A DNA stretch of 56,644 bases from Candidatus Hydrogenedentota bacterium (GCA_020848835.1 JADLHJ010000112.1:1-56644), one strand, 5' to 3'; positions 33,521-42,911 are shown, numbered from the stretch's first letter. Made by a program: numbers and translations. The notes: generated by a model from the sequence alone, not told the origin.

Positions 33521-34426
33521 ATGCCAAAGCTTCAAGCCCGCTATAAACACAACCGCCTGTTGCAGTTACGCGGATTCTGCCAGGCAGCCCGCTCCGGTAG
33601 TATGTCCAAGGCTGCCGAACGACTATACCTCTCGCAACCCTCGGTATCACTCCAAATTCAAGCGCTGGAACGGGAACTTGGCGTGACGCTGTTTGAACGA
33701 CGCGGACCGCGCATTGACCTTACGCCCGACGGTCACCTGCTACTCGAACTTGCACGCCCCTTGGTAGAAGGCATCGATTCCATTCATGAGGATTTCCAAG
33801 CCCAGCGCAGTTCCGTGAACCGCGGGCGCGTGGACTTCGCGGCCGGCGGCTCCACCATCCTTTATGTGCTGCCCAAGTTTGTCGAAGCGTTTGTGAAGGC
33901 TTATCCGCAGATCGAGGTGAAGATTCACAATGTGACGGGCCAAGCGGGGCTCGCGCTGCTGCGCGATGGCGAGGTGGACTTCTGCGTCGGACCCTTACTC
34001 GAGATACCCGACGACATCGACTTCCATCCCATCGTGTCCTATGAACCGCTGCTGATCACCGCGCTCGATCATCCGCTCGCCAACCGCAAGCGCGTGACAT
34101 TGGCAGAAATCAGCAAGCATCCGCTAATTCTTCCACCGCGCGAGTTGAGCACATGGCGCATTGTCGAGACTGAATTCACCAAACATGGCCTCCCGCACAA
34201 CGTTAAACTCGAAGTCGGTGGCTGGGAAGTGATCAAGACCTACGTCGAACTCGGCCTCGGCATCTCCATTGTCATGAGCATCTGCATCACTGGAGACGAA
34301 AAGCTCGCGGTCATCCCCGTAAGCAAGTGGTTCCCGAACCGCACCTACGGCGTCGTCATGCGCAAGGGCCGCACGGTCTCTACCCAAGCGCGCCGTTTCA
34401 TCGAGATCATGGGACCTCAGGTGTAA
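33521..34426 (+). CDS. LysR-family transcriptional regulator
   Basis: A 301-residue LTTR: winged-helix DNA-binding domain at residues 12-72 (LLQLRGFCQAARSGSMSKAA, SQPSVSLQIQALERELG, LFERRGPRIDLTPDG), then a periplasmic-binding-like effector domain from about 95. The effector half resembles the CysB/Cbl type in the segments VKIHNVTGQAG and VGGWEVIKTYVELGLGISIV. It is divergent from the secreted-protein gene across 145 bases that hold a GCCCTC/GAGGGC palindrome (33398-33410), a plausible binding site. The effector is unknown. Confidence 0.88.
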   Translation: MPKLQARYKHNRLLQLRGFCQAARSGSMSKAAERLYLSQPSVSLQIQALERELGVTLFERRGPRIDLTPDGHLLLELARPLVEGIDSIHEDFQAQRSSVNRGRVDFAAGGSTILYVLPKFVEAFVKAYPQIEVKIHNVTGQAGLALLRDGEVDFCVGPLLEIPDDIDFHPIVSYEPLLITALDHPLANRKRVTLAEISKHPLILPPRELSTWRIVETEFTKHGLPHNVKLEVGGWEVIKTYVELGLGISIVMSICITGDEKLAVIPVSKWFPNRTYGVVMRKGRTVSTQARRFIEIMGPQV

Positions 34427-34594
34427 TACGTCTCTACTGACTTTCGATTCCTTGTGGTCACTTGGCCCGCTGAATACAACATCTGCGTTTGCCATGAGAA
34501 TACACTCGTTGGCGAGCGCGCCTACCCGGACTATCGATGTTTCATTTATCCGTATTTGCATTAAAATCATTGCTAATTGTGTAGTATTCTTGGT

Positions 34595-35704
34595 ATGTTT
34601 ACAAACGTCGCGGACGGGTGTGCGAGGTGCAACCGGTTGGGTACCGAGCAGCATCATAATCCGGACGGCTGGCCCCTTGCGGGTGGCGCAGCAGAGAATC
34701 CGGAAATTATGTACCGCATCTTCGAGTTTGCGCCGGATGCGATGCTGGTTGTCGATGAGGACGGCCGCATCGCTAAAGCGAACGCGCAGGCAGAGAAGAT
34801 GTTTGGGTACTCGCGTGCCGAGTTGGTCGGACAACTCATCGAAATTCTCGTGCCGAAACGTCTTTCGGCAGGGCACATCAGTCATCGATCCGGATACATC
34901 GCGGCCCCACGCACAAGGACCATGGGCGCTGGTCTTGAGCTGTACGGATTGCGTAAAGACGGGACTGAGTTTCCCGTAGACATCATGCTCAGCCCGATGA
35001 CCACTTCCGAAGTACACTTGGTCTTGGGCGTGGTGCGCGATGTAACCGAACGTAGACGCATCGAGACCGAGGCGCTCGAAGCGCGCGAAATGTACTTGAA
35101 AGAAGTACATCACCGCATCAAGAACAATCTCCAGGTGATCTCCTCCCTGCTGTTTCTGCAATCCACCTATACGGCGGACCAAAACGTAATCAAGCTCTTG
35201 CAAGAGAGCCAGGGGCGGGTGAAATCGATCGCGCTGATCCATGAGAAGCTTTATCGCACGCCTGAGCTGGGCAAGATCGATCTGCCGGAGTATATCCGGG
35301 ACTTGGTTACGGACCTGCAGCATACCTATGGGGTTGGCAAGGATGCCGTGTCTATCGAAGTGACCGTGGACAACGTGAGCATCGAGATCGATACGGCGAT
35401 TCCGTGCGGGTTGATTGTGAATGAACTGGTGTCGAACGCGTTGAAGTACGCATTTCCAAACGGCGGCCACGGCCGGGTCCTGGTGCACATACAGCAGATC
35501 GCACCAAAGAGGTTTGCCCTGACTGTCGAAGACGACGGCGTAGGGATGCCGGCGAGCTTTGACGTGAAGAAGTCGCGATCGCTGGGGTTGAAGCTGGTGA
35601 GCGATTTGGCGCGGCAGTTGGATGGACGCGTGGAGACGGTTGCCAATCATGGCACGGCGTTTCGCATTGAATTCAACGAGCTGGTTTATAAAGAGAGGAA
35701 CTGA
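34595..35704 (+). CDS. PAS-domain sensor histidine kinase, HisKA_2 type
   Basis: A 369-residue soluble kinase. A short Cys-containing N-terminus (VADGCARCNRLG) precedes a PAS domain (about 38-155: MYRIFEFAPDAMLVVDEDG, then LGVVRDVTERR), the HisKA_2 helix with KEVHHRIKNNLQ (His172 or His173 phosphorylated) and an HATPase_c domain (IVNELVSNALKYA, VEDDGVGMP, SLGLKLV). This class often pairs with stress or light-response regulators. ATG 34595 was chosen over TTG 34577; no good Shine-Dalgarno is visible for either. Only 3 bases separate it from the hybrid kinase. Confidence 0.85.
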   Translation: MFTNVADGCARCNRLGTEQHHNPDGWPLAGGAAENPEIMYRIFEFAPDAMLVVDEDGRIAKANAQAEKMFGYSRAELVGQLIEILVPKRLSAGHISHRSGYIAAPRTRTMGAGLELYGLRKDGTEFPVDIMLSPMTTSEVHLVLGVVRDVTERRRIETEALEAREMYLKEVHHRIKNNLQVISSLLFLQSTYTADQNVIKLLQESQGRVKSIALIHEKLYRTPELGKIDLPEYIRDLVTDLQHTYGVGKDAVSIEVTVDNVSIEIDTAIPCGLIVNELVSNALKYAFPNGGHGRVLVHIQQIAPKRFALTVEDDGVGMPASFDVKKSRSLGLKLVSDLARQLDGRVETVANHGTAFRIEFNELVYKERN

Positions 35705-35707
35705 GTC

Positions 35708-38101
35708 GTGAGTGCCGCGAAGATACTGGTCGTGGATGACGAAATCATCATCGCGCGCGAGTTGGAGGCCCGGCTGACAGGATTGGGCTATGCCGTATGC
35801 GGCGTAGCGGGGTCTGGCGCAGAGGCAATCGAACTTTGCAGGGCCACGCACCCAGACCTGGTGTTGATGGACATTGTCTTGAAAGGCGCGATGGACGGGA
35901 TTGAAGCGGCTACGGAGATACGCTCGCAATGTCATACGCCGGTGATCTATGTGACGGCATACACCGACGACAAGACGCTGGAGCGCGCGGCGGTCACGGA
36001 GCCGTTTGCGTACATCGTCAAGCCGTTCACCGAGCGAGAAATCCGGGCGAACATCGAGATGGCGTTGTACAAACACCGGATGGAAACGCGGCTGCGGCGT
36101 ATTGAACATTGGTTTGGCGGAATTACCCACGACGACACCGTCGCAGTAATTGTCTCGGATCTGGAGGGGACAATTCGTTCGTTCAACCGTTGCGCGGAAC
36201 TGATCACCGCTTGGCCGCGTGAAAAGGCGATTGGCTCGCAGGTTGAGCATGTACTGCAGCTCGTCAACAAAGGGAATGGAAAACGGATTAATTTATACGG
36301 AGAGCAAGAGGGGCCAATCGTCAACTTGTCCACGGAGACGGTGCTGATCGACAAGGCGAAAACGGAGGTGCCTGTCGATTGCACAACGACGGTGTTGCGC
36401 GATCCGGGGGATCGGCCGATTGGGCGGATATCGGTGTTTCGGGACAACATGTATCAGCGAAATGGGGCGTTGGTGGCGCTCACATCGGACGTGAGTCTCG
36501 CTGTGGCGGAATCGTTATCGTTACAGGGAATGCTGCAACTTTGCGCGGAGTCGCTGGTGCGCAACTTGAATGCTGCGTTTGCGCGGATTTGGACACTTGA
36601 TCCAAGCGGTCGCAGCCTTATCTTGCGAGCGAGCGCAGGATGCTATACGCGGACGGACGGCGAATTCAGCAAAATTGAAATCGGCGCGGGAAAGATAGGG
36701 TATATCGCGCAGGAGCGCAAGCCGCACCTGACAAATGATGTGCAGCATGATGCGCGTATACGCGATCCGGAGTGGGCAAGAAAGGAGGGAATGGTCGCGT
36801 TCGCGGGGTTTCCGCTGATGGTGGGGAACAAACTCGTCGGCGTAATGGCGATGTTTGGGCGGATGCCGTTCAAGCAGAGCATCTTGGATGCGCTGGATTC
36901 GATTGCAAGAACAATCGCAGTGGGGGTCGAGCGAAAACGGCTCGAGGACCAGGTGCGTTATCAGCATAAGATGGAGGCACTTGGCAAACTTGCCGGTGGT
37001 GTAGCACACGATTTCAACAATTTGTTGACGTTGATTCTGGGGAACAGTACGAGCTTGATGGAGTCGATTCAGAGTGACACCGAGTCACGCAAACTGGCGA
37101 TGGAGATCGCGGAGACAGCGGAGCGCGCTGGATCATTGACGCACCAGTTGCTTACGTTCGGCCGAAAGCAATTGCTGGACGAATGCGTGCACGATCTAAA
37201 CGGAATCGTGAGCGAACTCGAACGCATGTTGAACCGCATTATCGGGGAGGACATTGCACTTCAAATTGAACTCGGAAATGTCCCGGCAAAAGTGTTTGCG
37301 GACAGGAGCCAGCTGGAGCAGATGATCGTAAACCTTGTGGTGAACGCCCGGGACGCGATGCCGCGCGGGGGGAAGATTACGGTCGAAGTGCGGGAATCGG
37401 ACATTGACGCGTCGTTCGTGCATGGGCAATCGGACATAGCGCCAGGGAAGTATATTTTGCTGTGCGTGTCGGACAACGGAGAGGGGATGTCGCGGGAAGT
37501 GCAGGCGCGGATCTTTGAGCCTTATTTTACAACCAAGGATTTTGGAAAGGGCACGGGTCTTGGGTTGGCAACGGTGTATGGGATTGTGCGGCAATCGGGA
37601 GGGTATGTACACGTGTATAGCGAACTTGGGTTGGGGTCCACCTTCAAGGTGTATCTGCCACAAAGCAATGAAGCGCCAACTGTCGTGCAGAGGCCTGTGC
37701 GAAAGGAGCAGCGGCGTGGATCGGAAACGGTGCTCGTTGTCGAGGATGACGAGTACGTGCGAGCGATGTGCAAACGTATCTTGGAGGGTAGCGGATATCA
37801 CGTGCTCGCGGCATCGAGCGGCGAAGAAGCGTTTATGCTGGCGAAGAACTACGACCCCGAGATCCATATTGTGGTGACGGACGTGGTGCTACCGGGTTTA
37901 AACGGCAAGGATCTCCTGGAGCGCATGCTGGTTGGCCGACCTGCGCTGAAGTGCGTGTACATGTCAGGTTACACGGACGAGGCGTTAAGCCGGCACGGTA
38001 TCAAACACGCCTCGGACGTCTATTTGGCAAAGCCATTTGGCGCATCGGAGCTGACGCGGACAGTGCGTGAGACGTTGGACACCGGGGTTGAGGCTGTATA
38101 G
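35708..38101 (+). CDS. Hybrid sensor kinase: REC-PAS-GAF-HisKA-HATPase-REC
   Basis: A 797-residue soluble hybrid kinase. REC1 (residues 4-118) has phospho-acceptor Asp55; a PAS-like region spans about 130-255 and a GAF domain about 270-410. HisKA has His434 in GGVAHDFNN, HATPase_c lies about 530-655 (NLVVNARDAM, DNGEGM, KGTGLGLATVYG), and REC2 (about 672-790) has Asp725 in VVTDVVLPG. GTG start behind AGAGAGGA. REC1 is likely phosphorylated by the preceding HisKA_2 kinase, which usually works on such receivers. No DNA-binding output domain is present in either protein. Confidence 0.9.
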   Translation: MSAAKILVVDDEIIIARELEARLTGLGYAVCGVAGSGAEAIELCRATHPDLVLMDIVLKGAMDGIEAATEIRSQCHTPVIYVTAYTDDKTLERAAVTEPFAYIVKPFTEREIRANIEMALYKHRMETRLRRIEHWFGGITHDDTVAVIVSDLEGTIRSFNRCAELITAWPREKAIGSQVEHVLQLVNKGNGKRINLYGEQEGPIVNLSTETVLIDKAKTEVPVDCTTTVLRDPGDRPIGRISVFRDNMYQRNGALVALTSDVSLAVAESLSLQGMLQLCAESLVRNLNAAFARIWTLDPSGRSLILRASAGCYTRTDGEFSKIEIGAGKIGYIAQERKPHLTNDVQHDARIRDPEWARKEGMVAFAGFPLMVGNKLVGVMAMFGRMPFKQSILDALDSIARTIAVGVERKRLEDQVRYQHKMEALGKLAGGVAHDFNNLLTLILGNSTSLMESIQSDTESRKLAMEIAETAERAGSLTHQLLTFGRKQLLDECVHDLNGIVSELERMLNRIIGEDIALQIELGNVPAKVFADRSQLEQMIVNLVVNARDAMPRGGKITVEVRESDIDASFVHGQSDIAPGKYILLCVSDNGEGMSREVQARIFEPYFTTKDFGKGTGLGLATVYGIVRQSGGYVHVYSELGLGSTFKVYLPQSNEAPTVVQRPVRKEQRRGSETVLVVEDDEYVRAMCKRILEGSGYHVLAASSGEEAFMLAKNYDPEIHIVVTDVVLPGLNGKDLLERMLVGRPALKCVYMSGYTDEALSRHGIKHASDVYLAKPFGASELTRTVRETLDTGVEAV

Positions 38102-38177
38102 CCGATCACGCGCTAATTCTGTTGCTCTCAGTAGCGCGGTGGCAATGAAGATCGTGTAAACGCAGAACCCCGATCCA

Positions 38178-39596
38178 TTAGGTTGGCTTTAAGAGAAACA
38201 CACGGACGGGGCGGGGGCCTGGGGCGACTCTGTCGTGTTCCAGGACTATTGTGCGGTCCGCGATCGCTTCTTCTATCGGTTGCCACCAGCGCGCGAAATC
38301 TTCGTGCAGCGGATCGATGACAACCCATGTGCGCTGGCCCCGCTGCACCTCGCGGATGGCCCGCTTTGTTGGAATGCGCTGCAGTAAACCCGCTTTCTCG
38401 ATGTTTGGAAAATACACATCAAGGCAGAGCTCGTAGCCCATTCCGCGCGCAATAAGGTGATCGGTTGGTTCGCGATCGAAGCGGATGTAGTCGGCTGCGC
38501 TGCGAATGTCGGGTCTCATGGGCCGTTGAATTTGCGACACGCCAAACGTGTAGAGCGCGATAAGCAGCGGGCAGAAAGTATATCGCGCGGGACGGGGCAT
38601 TGCGGCGAACCCGCATCCTATGAAAATGAATGCAGGGAACGCGGCATAAAGCGCGTAGCGATCGACGTAGCTCGGGACCAGGATGTGCGATGCAAGGAAC
38701 ATCAGCGCGGGCGGGGTGACCATCCAGCAAAGAAGCATAAGTGCAGTGGCCTTTTTTTCCTTGTCCCGCAGCAGCGCGCGGAGCCCCAGTACCGCAGCCG
38801 GCACGGCAATCACGGCGCTAAACCACATGGGTACAATCGGCAAGGGATAGTCGTCGGCGTAGGTTGAGCCGGTGTACACGAGAAGAAAAGTGTTGGCAAG
38901 CGTGCCGATACCCGGCATGGGAATCCAGCCGAGGCCCCTGTCAAAGCTTTTGTATTGAAGCAACCAGGGCAAGACCGTAAGCGCGATAATCGCGTGTGCC
39001 GCACACCATGTGACAATGCGGCGGACGGCACGCCAATCCAGGAGGACGAGAAAGACGAACTGTGCGGCGAGGTTGCACAGGCCCAGCAGGTGCGTCTGCA
39101 TGAGGAGCAGATTGGCGATGGCGTGGAGTATCCACGCCCAACGCTTATGCTGCAGCGCGGCGTGCAATAAAAACCACGAGACAAGCGCCAGCAGGTACAT
39201 GAGCGCGTACATGCGAATCTCTTGGCCGTAGAAGATGAAGTGCTTGGAAAGGGCAAAGCACAGCGACGCTATCACTGCTGTCCAGTTCCCCCAGAGCCGC
39301 ATCGCACCCCAGTACAGAACGGCCGTCGTGATCAGCGAAATCAAGATACTGAGCAGGCGCAGCGAAAATACGGACGCGCCGACCGTGTGCCACCATGCGT
39401 ATTCGATAAAGAAGTATAGAGGAACTTTGAGTGCGTCGATCTGGCGGCCGGCTGCGAGGAAATCCGTGAGCGACGATTCATCAAGGACACTGACAGAGGC
39501 CGCTTCGTCGTACCAGACCGATTCGTTCGCGGCGCCGTAAAGGCGCGTTGCAAGCGTGATGGCGAGTACTGCCGCAAAACCGATCCATTTCCACAT
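38178..39596 (-). CDS. GT39-like membrane glycosyltransferase
   Basis: A 472-residue GT-C protein with about ten hydrophobic helices. The first periplasmic loop has the acidic motif NESVWYDEAASV, typical of Pmt/ArnT-type transferases that use polyprenyl-phosphate sugars; KHFIFYGQEIRMYALMYLL is also conserved. The C-terminal soluble tail is about 110 residues. ATG 39596 is preferred to a TTG 12 codons earlier. It converges with the hybrid kinase. Substrate and acceptor are unknown. Confidence 0.8.
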   Translation of the reverse strand: MWKWIGFAAVLAITLATRLYGAANESVWYDEAASVSVLDESSLTDFLAAGRQIDALKVPLYFFIEYAWWHTVGASVFSLRLLSILISLITTAVLYWGAMRLWGNWTAVIASLCFALSKHFIFYGQEIRMYALMYLLALVSWFLLHAALQHKRWAWILHAIANLLLMQTHLLGLCNLAAQFVFLVLLDWRAVRRIVTWCAAHAIIALTVLPWLLQYKSFDRGLGWIPMPGIGTLANTFLLVYTGSTYADDYPLPIVPMWFSAVIAVPAAVLGLRALLRDKEKKATALMLLCWMVTPPALMFLASHILVPSYVDRYALYAAFPAFIFIGCGFAAMPRPARYTFCPLLIALYTFGVSQIQRPMRPDIRSAADYIRFDREPTDHLIARGMGYELCLDVYFPNIEKAGLLQRIPTKRAIREVQRGQRTWVVIDPLHEDFARWWQPIEEAIADRTIVLEHDRVAPGPRPVRVFLLKPT

Positions 39597-39727
39597 CGCG
39601 GAAGGGTTGCACAGGGACGCGGCGGGGATCAATTACGCGGCGGCTAACGCGACGCTAATGGATGCAGCGTAGGGTGCGTGGGCGAGATTTTTCAGATAGT
39701 CTAGCTGTTTTCAGGGAAGGAAGTACG

Positions 39728-41527
39728 ATGAGGGGATTCATGTTTTTGGCGGTTGCGATTGTGTTTTTTGCGCAGGCTGTGCTGGCGCATGTGGGGTCGC
39801 ATCCCTCCGTGCACGATACGGTGGCCGGCGTGATCGAGCGATTGAAGGATTCGCTCCCAGTGGAGTCATTGGGGTCGTTGACGCTGGATCAGGTCGAGAG
39901 CGCGCTGACATCGGACGAGAAACATATCCTCGCGACGGAGTATTTGTCATTCGACGTGAACGCGGCGATAGATCTGCATGTCGTGCGTGATGTGCGGTTG
40001 AACAAGGAGCCTTACTGGTTTGCGCAGGAGGGTTTCACGCAGACGGAATTGCGCATGAAAGTTGGCGAGCGCGCATTTGACGTGTGGAAAAAGTCGTTTG
40101 ACGCGGGGCATGTCGGACTTGGCGTGAACGGCTTGACGGGGACGGGCGACAACTATTTCGTCATCATCAAACCGCGCGATGCCGCGACGCCGGTTGAGTT
40201 GAAGAACATCTATCCGGGGACGCACACGGTGGGCGCGCTGACGAATGGCGCGCAGGTGTACGTGGACCGCGACGATTTGCTTGCGGCGGAGGTGCCCGCG
40301 GAATTGGATGGCGCGTTCCTGCTGCGCGGCGACAATAGCCGGCGCAAAGAAGGGCAGCTCGTCAATATCTTCCGCGTCACGCCGCACCCTGCGAGTGCAA
40401 AGCCCGATCATGTGGTGTTGACGTGGAGCGGCGATCCGAAGACGACGCAGGCGATCCAGTGGCGCACAAGCACGGCGGTGACGAAGGGCAAGGTGCAATA
40501 CATCAAGAAGGCGGACTTCAATCGCATCGATCCGAAGAAGCCGAATTTGATCGACGCGGAGACGCGCCTGTTGTCGAACCCGACGCTGGTAAACGATACG
40601 TCGATCAGCCGGCATACGGCGTTGCTTACAAATCTGGAACCGGGTACGACGTATCTGTATTCGGTGGGTGATGGTTCGGAAGATGGTTGGACGGAGTTGA
40701 CCGAGTTTACGACAGCGCCGGAGAAAGTGGTGCCGTTTTCGTTCGTGTATATGGGCGACGCGCAGAATGGATTGGATCGCTGGGGGTCGTTAATTCATAC
40801 CGCGTATCGGGAACGTCCAGATGCGGCGTTTTACATCATGGCGGGTGATCTCGTGAATCGAGGCGCTGAGCGCGACGATTGGGACAGCTTCTTTCAGAAT
40901 TCCAAGGGCGTGTTCGATCGCCGCCAACTTGTGCCATGTTTGGGCAACCACGAGTACCAGAACAACGATCCGAGCTTGTATCTAAACCAGTTTGCGTTGC
41001 CGACGAATGGCCCCGCGGCAGCAGGACCGGAGCGCGCGTATTCGTTTGAGTACAGCAATGCCTTGTTTGTGGTGCTCGATTCCAACCAGTTGCCGGAGAC
41101 GCAGGCGGATTGGTTGGATCAACAATTTGCAAACTCGAAGGCGGTTTGGAAATTTGCTGTGTACCACCACCCGGCATATTCGTCGTCGGCAAGACGTGAC
41201 AATCCCGGCGTGCGCAAGATTTGGGGTTCTATTTTCGATAAGTATCACGTGGACATGGCGCTGCAGGGGCATGACCATGCGTATCTGCGCACGTATCCGA
41301 TGAAGGGTGAGCAGCGCGTGGGGACGCCTGCGGAAGGCACGGTCTATGTAATCAGCGTGTCCGGCACAAAGTTCTACGATCAGGGCGATCTGGATTACAT
41401 CGAGCACGGCATGACGAATGTCGCCACGTATCAGGTGCTGGATATTTTTATTGACGGAAACCGGCTGGTGTATCGCGCGTACGATGTGGACGGCAACAAG
41501 CGCGATGAGTTGGTGATTGAAAAGTAA
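39728..41527 (+). CDS. Purple-acid-phosphatase-like metallophosphoesterase, secreted
   Basis: A 599-residue exported protein. The signal peptide (about 1-20) ends VLAH. A unique N-terminal domain of about 200 residues is followed by a fibronectin-III-like domain (DHVVLTWSGDPKTTQAIQWR), then the metallophosphatase core: YMGDAQNG, MAGDLVNRG, GNHEY, HHPAYSS and QGHDHAYLRT, which supply the dinuclear metal ligands. This order is that of plant-type purple acid phosphatases. Likely hydrolyses phosphoesters outside the cytoplasm. ATG 39728 with AAGGAAG upstream. The GNAT gene begins directly after its stop (TAAATG). Confidence 0.87.
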   Translation: MRGFMFLAVAIVFFAQAVLAHVGSHPSVHDTVAGVIERLKDSLPVESLGSLTLDQVESALTSDEKHILATEYLSFDVNAAIDLHVVRDVRLNKEPYWFAQEGFTQTELRMKVGERAFDVWKKSFDAGHVGLGVNGLTGTGDNYFVIIKPRDAATPVELKNIYPGTHTVGALTNGAQVYVDRDDLLAAEVPAELDGAFLLRGDNSRRKEGQLVNIFRVTPHPASAKPDHVVLTWSGDPKTTQAIQWRTSTAVTKGKVQYIKKADFNRIDPKKPNLIDAETRLLSNPTLVNDTSISRHTALLTNLEPGTTYLYSVGDGSEDGWTELTEFTTAPEKVVPFSFVYMGDAQNGLDRWGSLIHTAYRERPDAAFYIMAGDLVNRGAERDDWDSFFQNSKGVFDRRQLVPCLGNHEYQNNDPSLYLNQFALPTNGPAAAGPERAYSFEYSNALFVVLDSNQLPETQADWLDQQFANSKAVWKFAVYHHPAYSSSARRDNPGVRKIWGSIFDKYHVDMALQGHDHAYLRTYPMKGEQRVGTPAEGTVYVISVSGTKFYDQGDLDYIEHGMTNVATYQVLDIFIDGNRLVYRAYDVDGNKRDELVIEK

Positions 41528-42043
41528 ATGGGGTTTGTGGCGACGAAGCGCGGACCGGATAACATTGACGATCTGTACGCGCTAATCGTCGCGTGCGGCG
41601 AGGACATGTGGCGGCGATTGGGACTGGACCATTGGAAGCCGCCGATACCAATCGAGATGTTTCGCGAGTATGCGCGCGCGAAGGAAGTGTTCGCAGTCGA
41701 AGATGATGGCGAACTTGTCGCGACGTTTACTATTGGCTTTGAGGCGCCGGAACCTTATCCGCCGTCGAGTTGGGCGGATGCGGCGCACCAAGCGATTTAT
41801 TTGAATAAGCTTGCAGTGCGCCCAAATCTACAGCAGATAGGCCTGGGGCGTTGGTGCATGAATGAGATTGAGAGGCTGGCCGCGGCGCGCGGGTGTCAGG
41901 CGCTACGGTTTGATGCGTTGACGCGGAATTTGCCCTTGCTTGGATTTTATGATCACCTCGAATACAGGCGCTGCGGAGATATGTACGTTTACGATGAAAT
42001 CAATCGCGGATGGGATATTTTGTTGTACGAAAAGGTGCTGTGA
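41528..42043 (+). CDS. GNAT-family N-acetyltransferase
   Basis: A 171-residue protein with the GNAT fold: EVFAVEDDGELVATFTIG, the motif A strand YLNKLAVRPNLQQIGLGRWCMNEIE (acetyl-CoA pyrophosphate loop QQIGLG) and LLGFYDHLEYRRCG. Transfers an acetyl group to an amine of unknown identity. Its ATG follows the phosphatase stop without any gap, indicating translational coupling despite different compartments. Confidence 0.85.
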   Translation: MGFVATKRGPDNIDDLYALIVACGEDMWRRLGLDHWKPPIPIEMFREYARAKEVFAVEDDGELVATFTIGFEAPEPYPPSSWADAAHQAIYLNKLAVRPNLQQIGLGRWCMNEIERLAAARGCQALRFDALTRNLPLLGFYDHLEYRRCGDMYVYDEINRGWDILLYEKVL

Positions 42044-42096
42044 ATTTGCGGTGTTTATCAAATTAAATTTGGGCTGGGGATACTTCGGCAACTTCG

Positions 42097-42708
42097 CTAC
42101 GTGCTAATCATGTCAAAGGCATTGACCGGAAACACCTGATCGATCCTGGCGCCTTTTTCAATGACGACTGCAAAAGGACCGGAAACGTTTACTTGCGGAT
42201 CAGGGCTCATACCCCAGCGAATAAACAAAGTGTGCCGGCCGCGCGGAATATTTTTAAACGCAAAGATGCCGCTGCTGTCGAGGTGTGCGCGCAATAGATG
42301 TACAGGGACAGCGAGTGGCAATGTTACTTCGGCGGGTTCAATTCCGGATTTCCTTCCCCACCAGTCATATGGAATGGACGAATCACTCCACCAATCGTCT
42401 GGCATTTGTGTATGCCATTTCAGTGCTTCCTCATTTGTTCTGGGATATCCTGCCGGTGGCCCTTTATAACCTAGCGATTCGTAGTGTTCTTCCAACAGCA
42501 GGAACGCCGCACCGAAAACATGGCCGCCCGAATAGTCGATCTGGCTGCCAGAATCGAGAATCGTCCATTGAATTTTACCCGCGAGACTGCTTGGCTCTGT
42601 TTCAGTGAGGGATTTGCGCTGAGATCCACAGCCAAGAATTACACTGCTTAGTGCAACGCTAAACGCAATAACGAATGTCCTTCGAGGCACAGATTCAGGT
42701 AGGGGCAT
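42097..42708 (-). CDS. Lipoprotein with carboxypeptidase-regulatory-like fold
   Basis: A 203-residue lipoprotein: RRTFVIAFSVALSSVILGC, lipobox LGC. The C-terminal segment SSGIFAFKNIPRGRHTLFIRW resembles the transthyretin-like carboxypeptidase-regulatory domain, and WWSDSSIPYDWWGRKSG is an unusual Trp-rich stretch. ATG 42708 with AGGGAG upstream is favoured over a TTG eight codons earlier. Function unknown. Base composition is lower in GC than neighbouring genes. Confidence 0.65.
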   Translation of the reverse strand: MPLPESVPRRTFVIAFSVALSSVILGCGSQRKSLTETEPSSLAGKIQWTILDSGSQIDYSGGHVFGAAFLLLEEHYESLGYKGPPAGYPRTNEEALKWHTQMPDDWWSDSSIPYDWWGRKSGIEPAEVTLPLAVPVHLLRAHLDSSGIFAFKNIPRGRHTLFIRWGMSPDPQVNVSGPFAVVIEKGARIDQVFPVNAFDMIST

Positions 42709-42755
42709 TCGATTCACTCCCTTCCTGCTCAAACCAACAGAGAGAATTGTAATGT

Positions 42756-42911
42756 TCAGCTATGCGACTTCTTAGGGGAACTGTGTTTACTCGGACATTC
42801 GCTGCATCCGCAGCCTGTCGATTTTCCGGCCAGTGCTCGATACCAGCGGCGACCCAAATAAATTACGGCCGCAGAGATGATTGCCGCGACGATGATGGCC
42901 TGTCCGGTCAT
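42756..42911 (-). CDS. FeoB-associated Cys-rich membrane protein
   Basis: A 51-residue protein. One hydrophobic helix (residues 4-20) and an Arg-rich cytoplasmic stretch are followed by the Cys-rich STGCGCSECPSKH. This is the layout of the small FeoB-associated proteins found after feoB in many bacteria. Its ATG overlaps the feoB stop (ATGA, 42908-42911), so it is coupled to feoB. The three Cys may bind iron or form a cluster that controls the transporter. Confidence 0.85.
   Translation of the reverse strand: MTGQAIIVAAIISAAVIYLGRRWYRALAGKSTGCGCSECPSKHSSPKKSHS

Noticed and set aside
34427..34594. Possible DnaA boxes near the strand-composition switch (TTATCCGTA and two weaker sites)
   Set aside because: Each has two or more mismatches to TTATCCACA; three weak sites in 168 bases are not enough to call an origin.
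34124..36250. 708-residue minus-strand open frame
   Set aside because: It lies fully antisense to the LysR end, the HisKA_2 kinase and the hybrid kinase, is rich in Arg and His, has no family motif, and arises from codon bias of the real genes.
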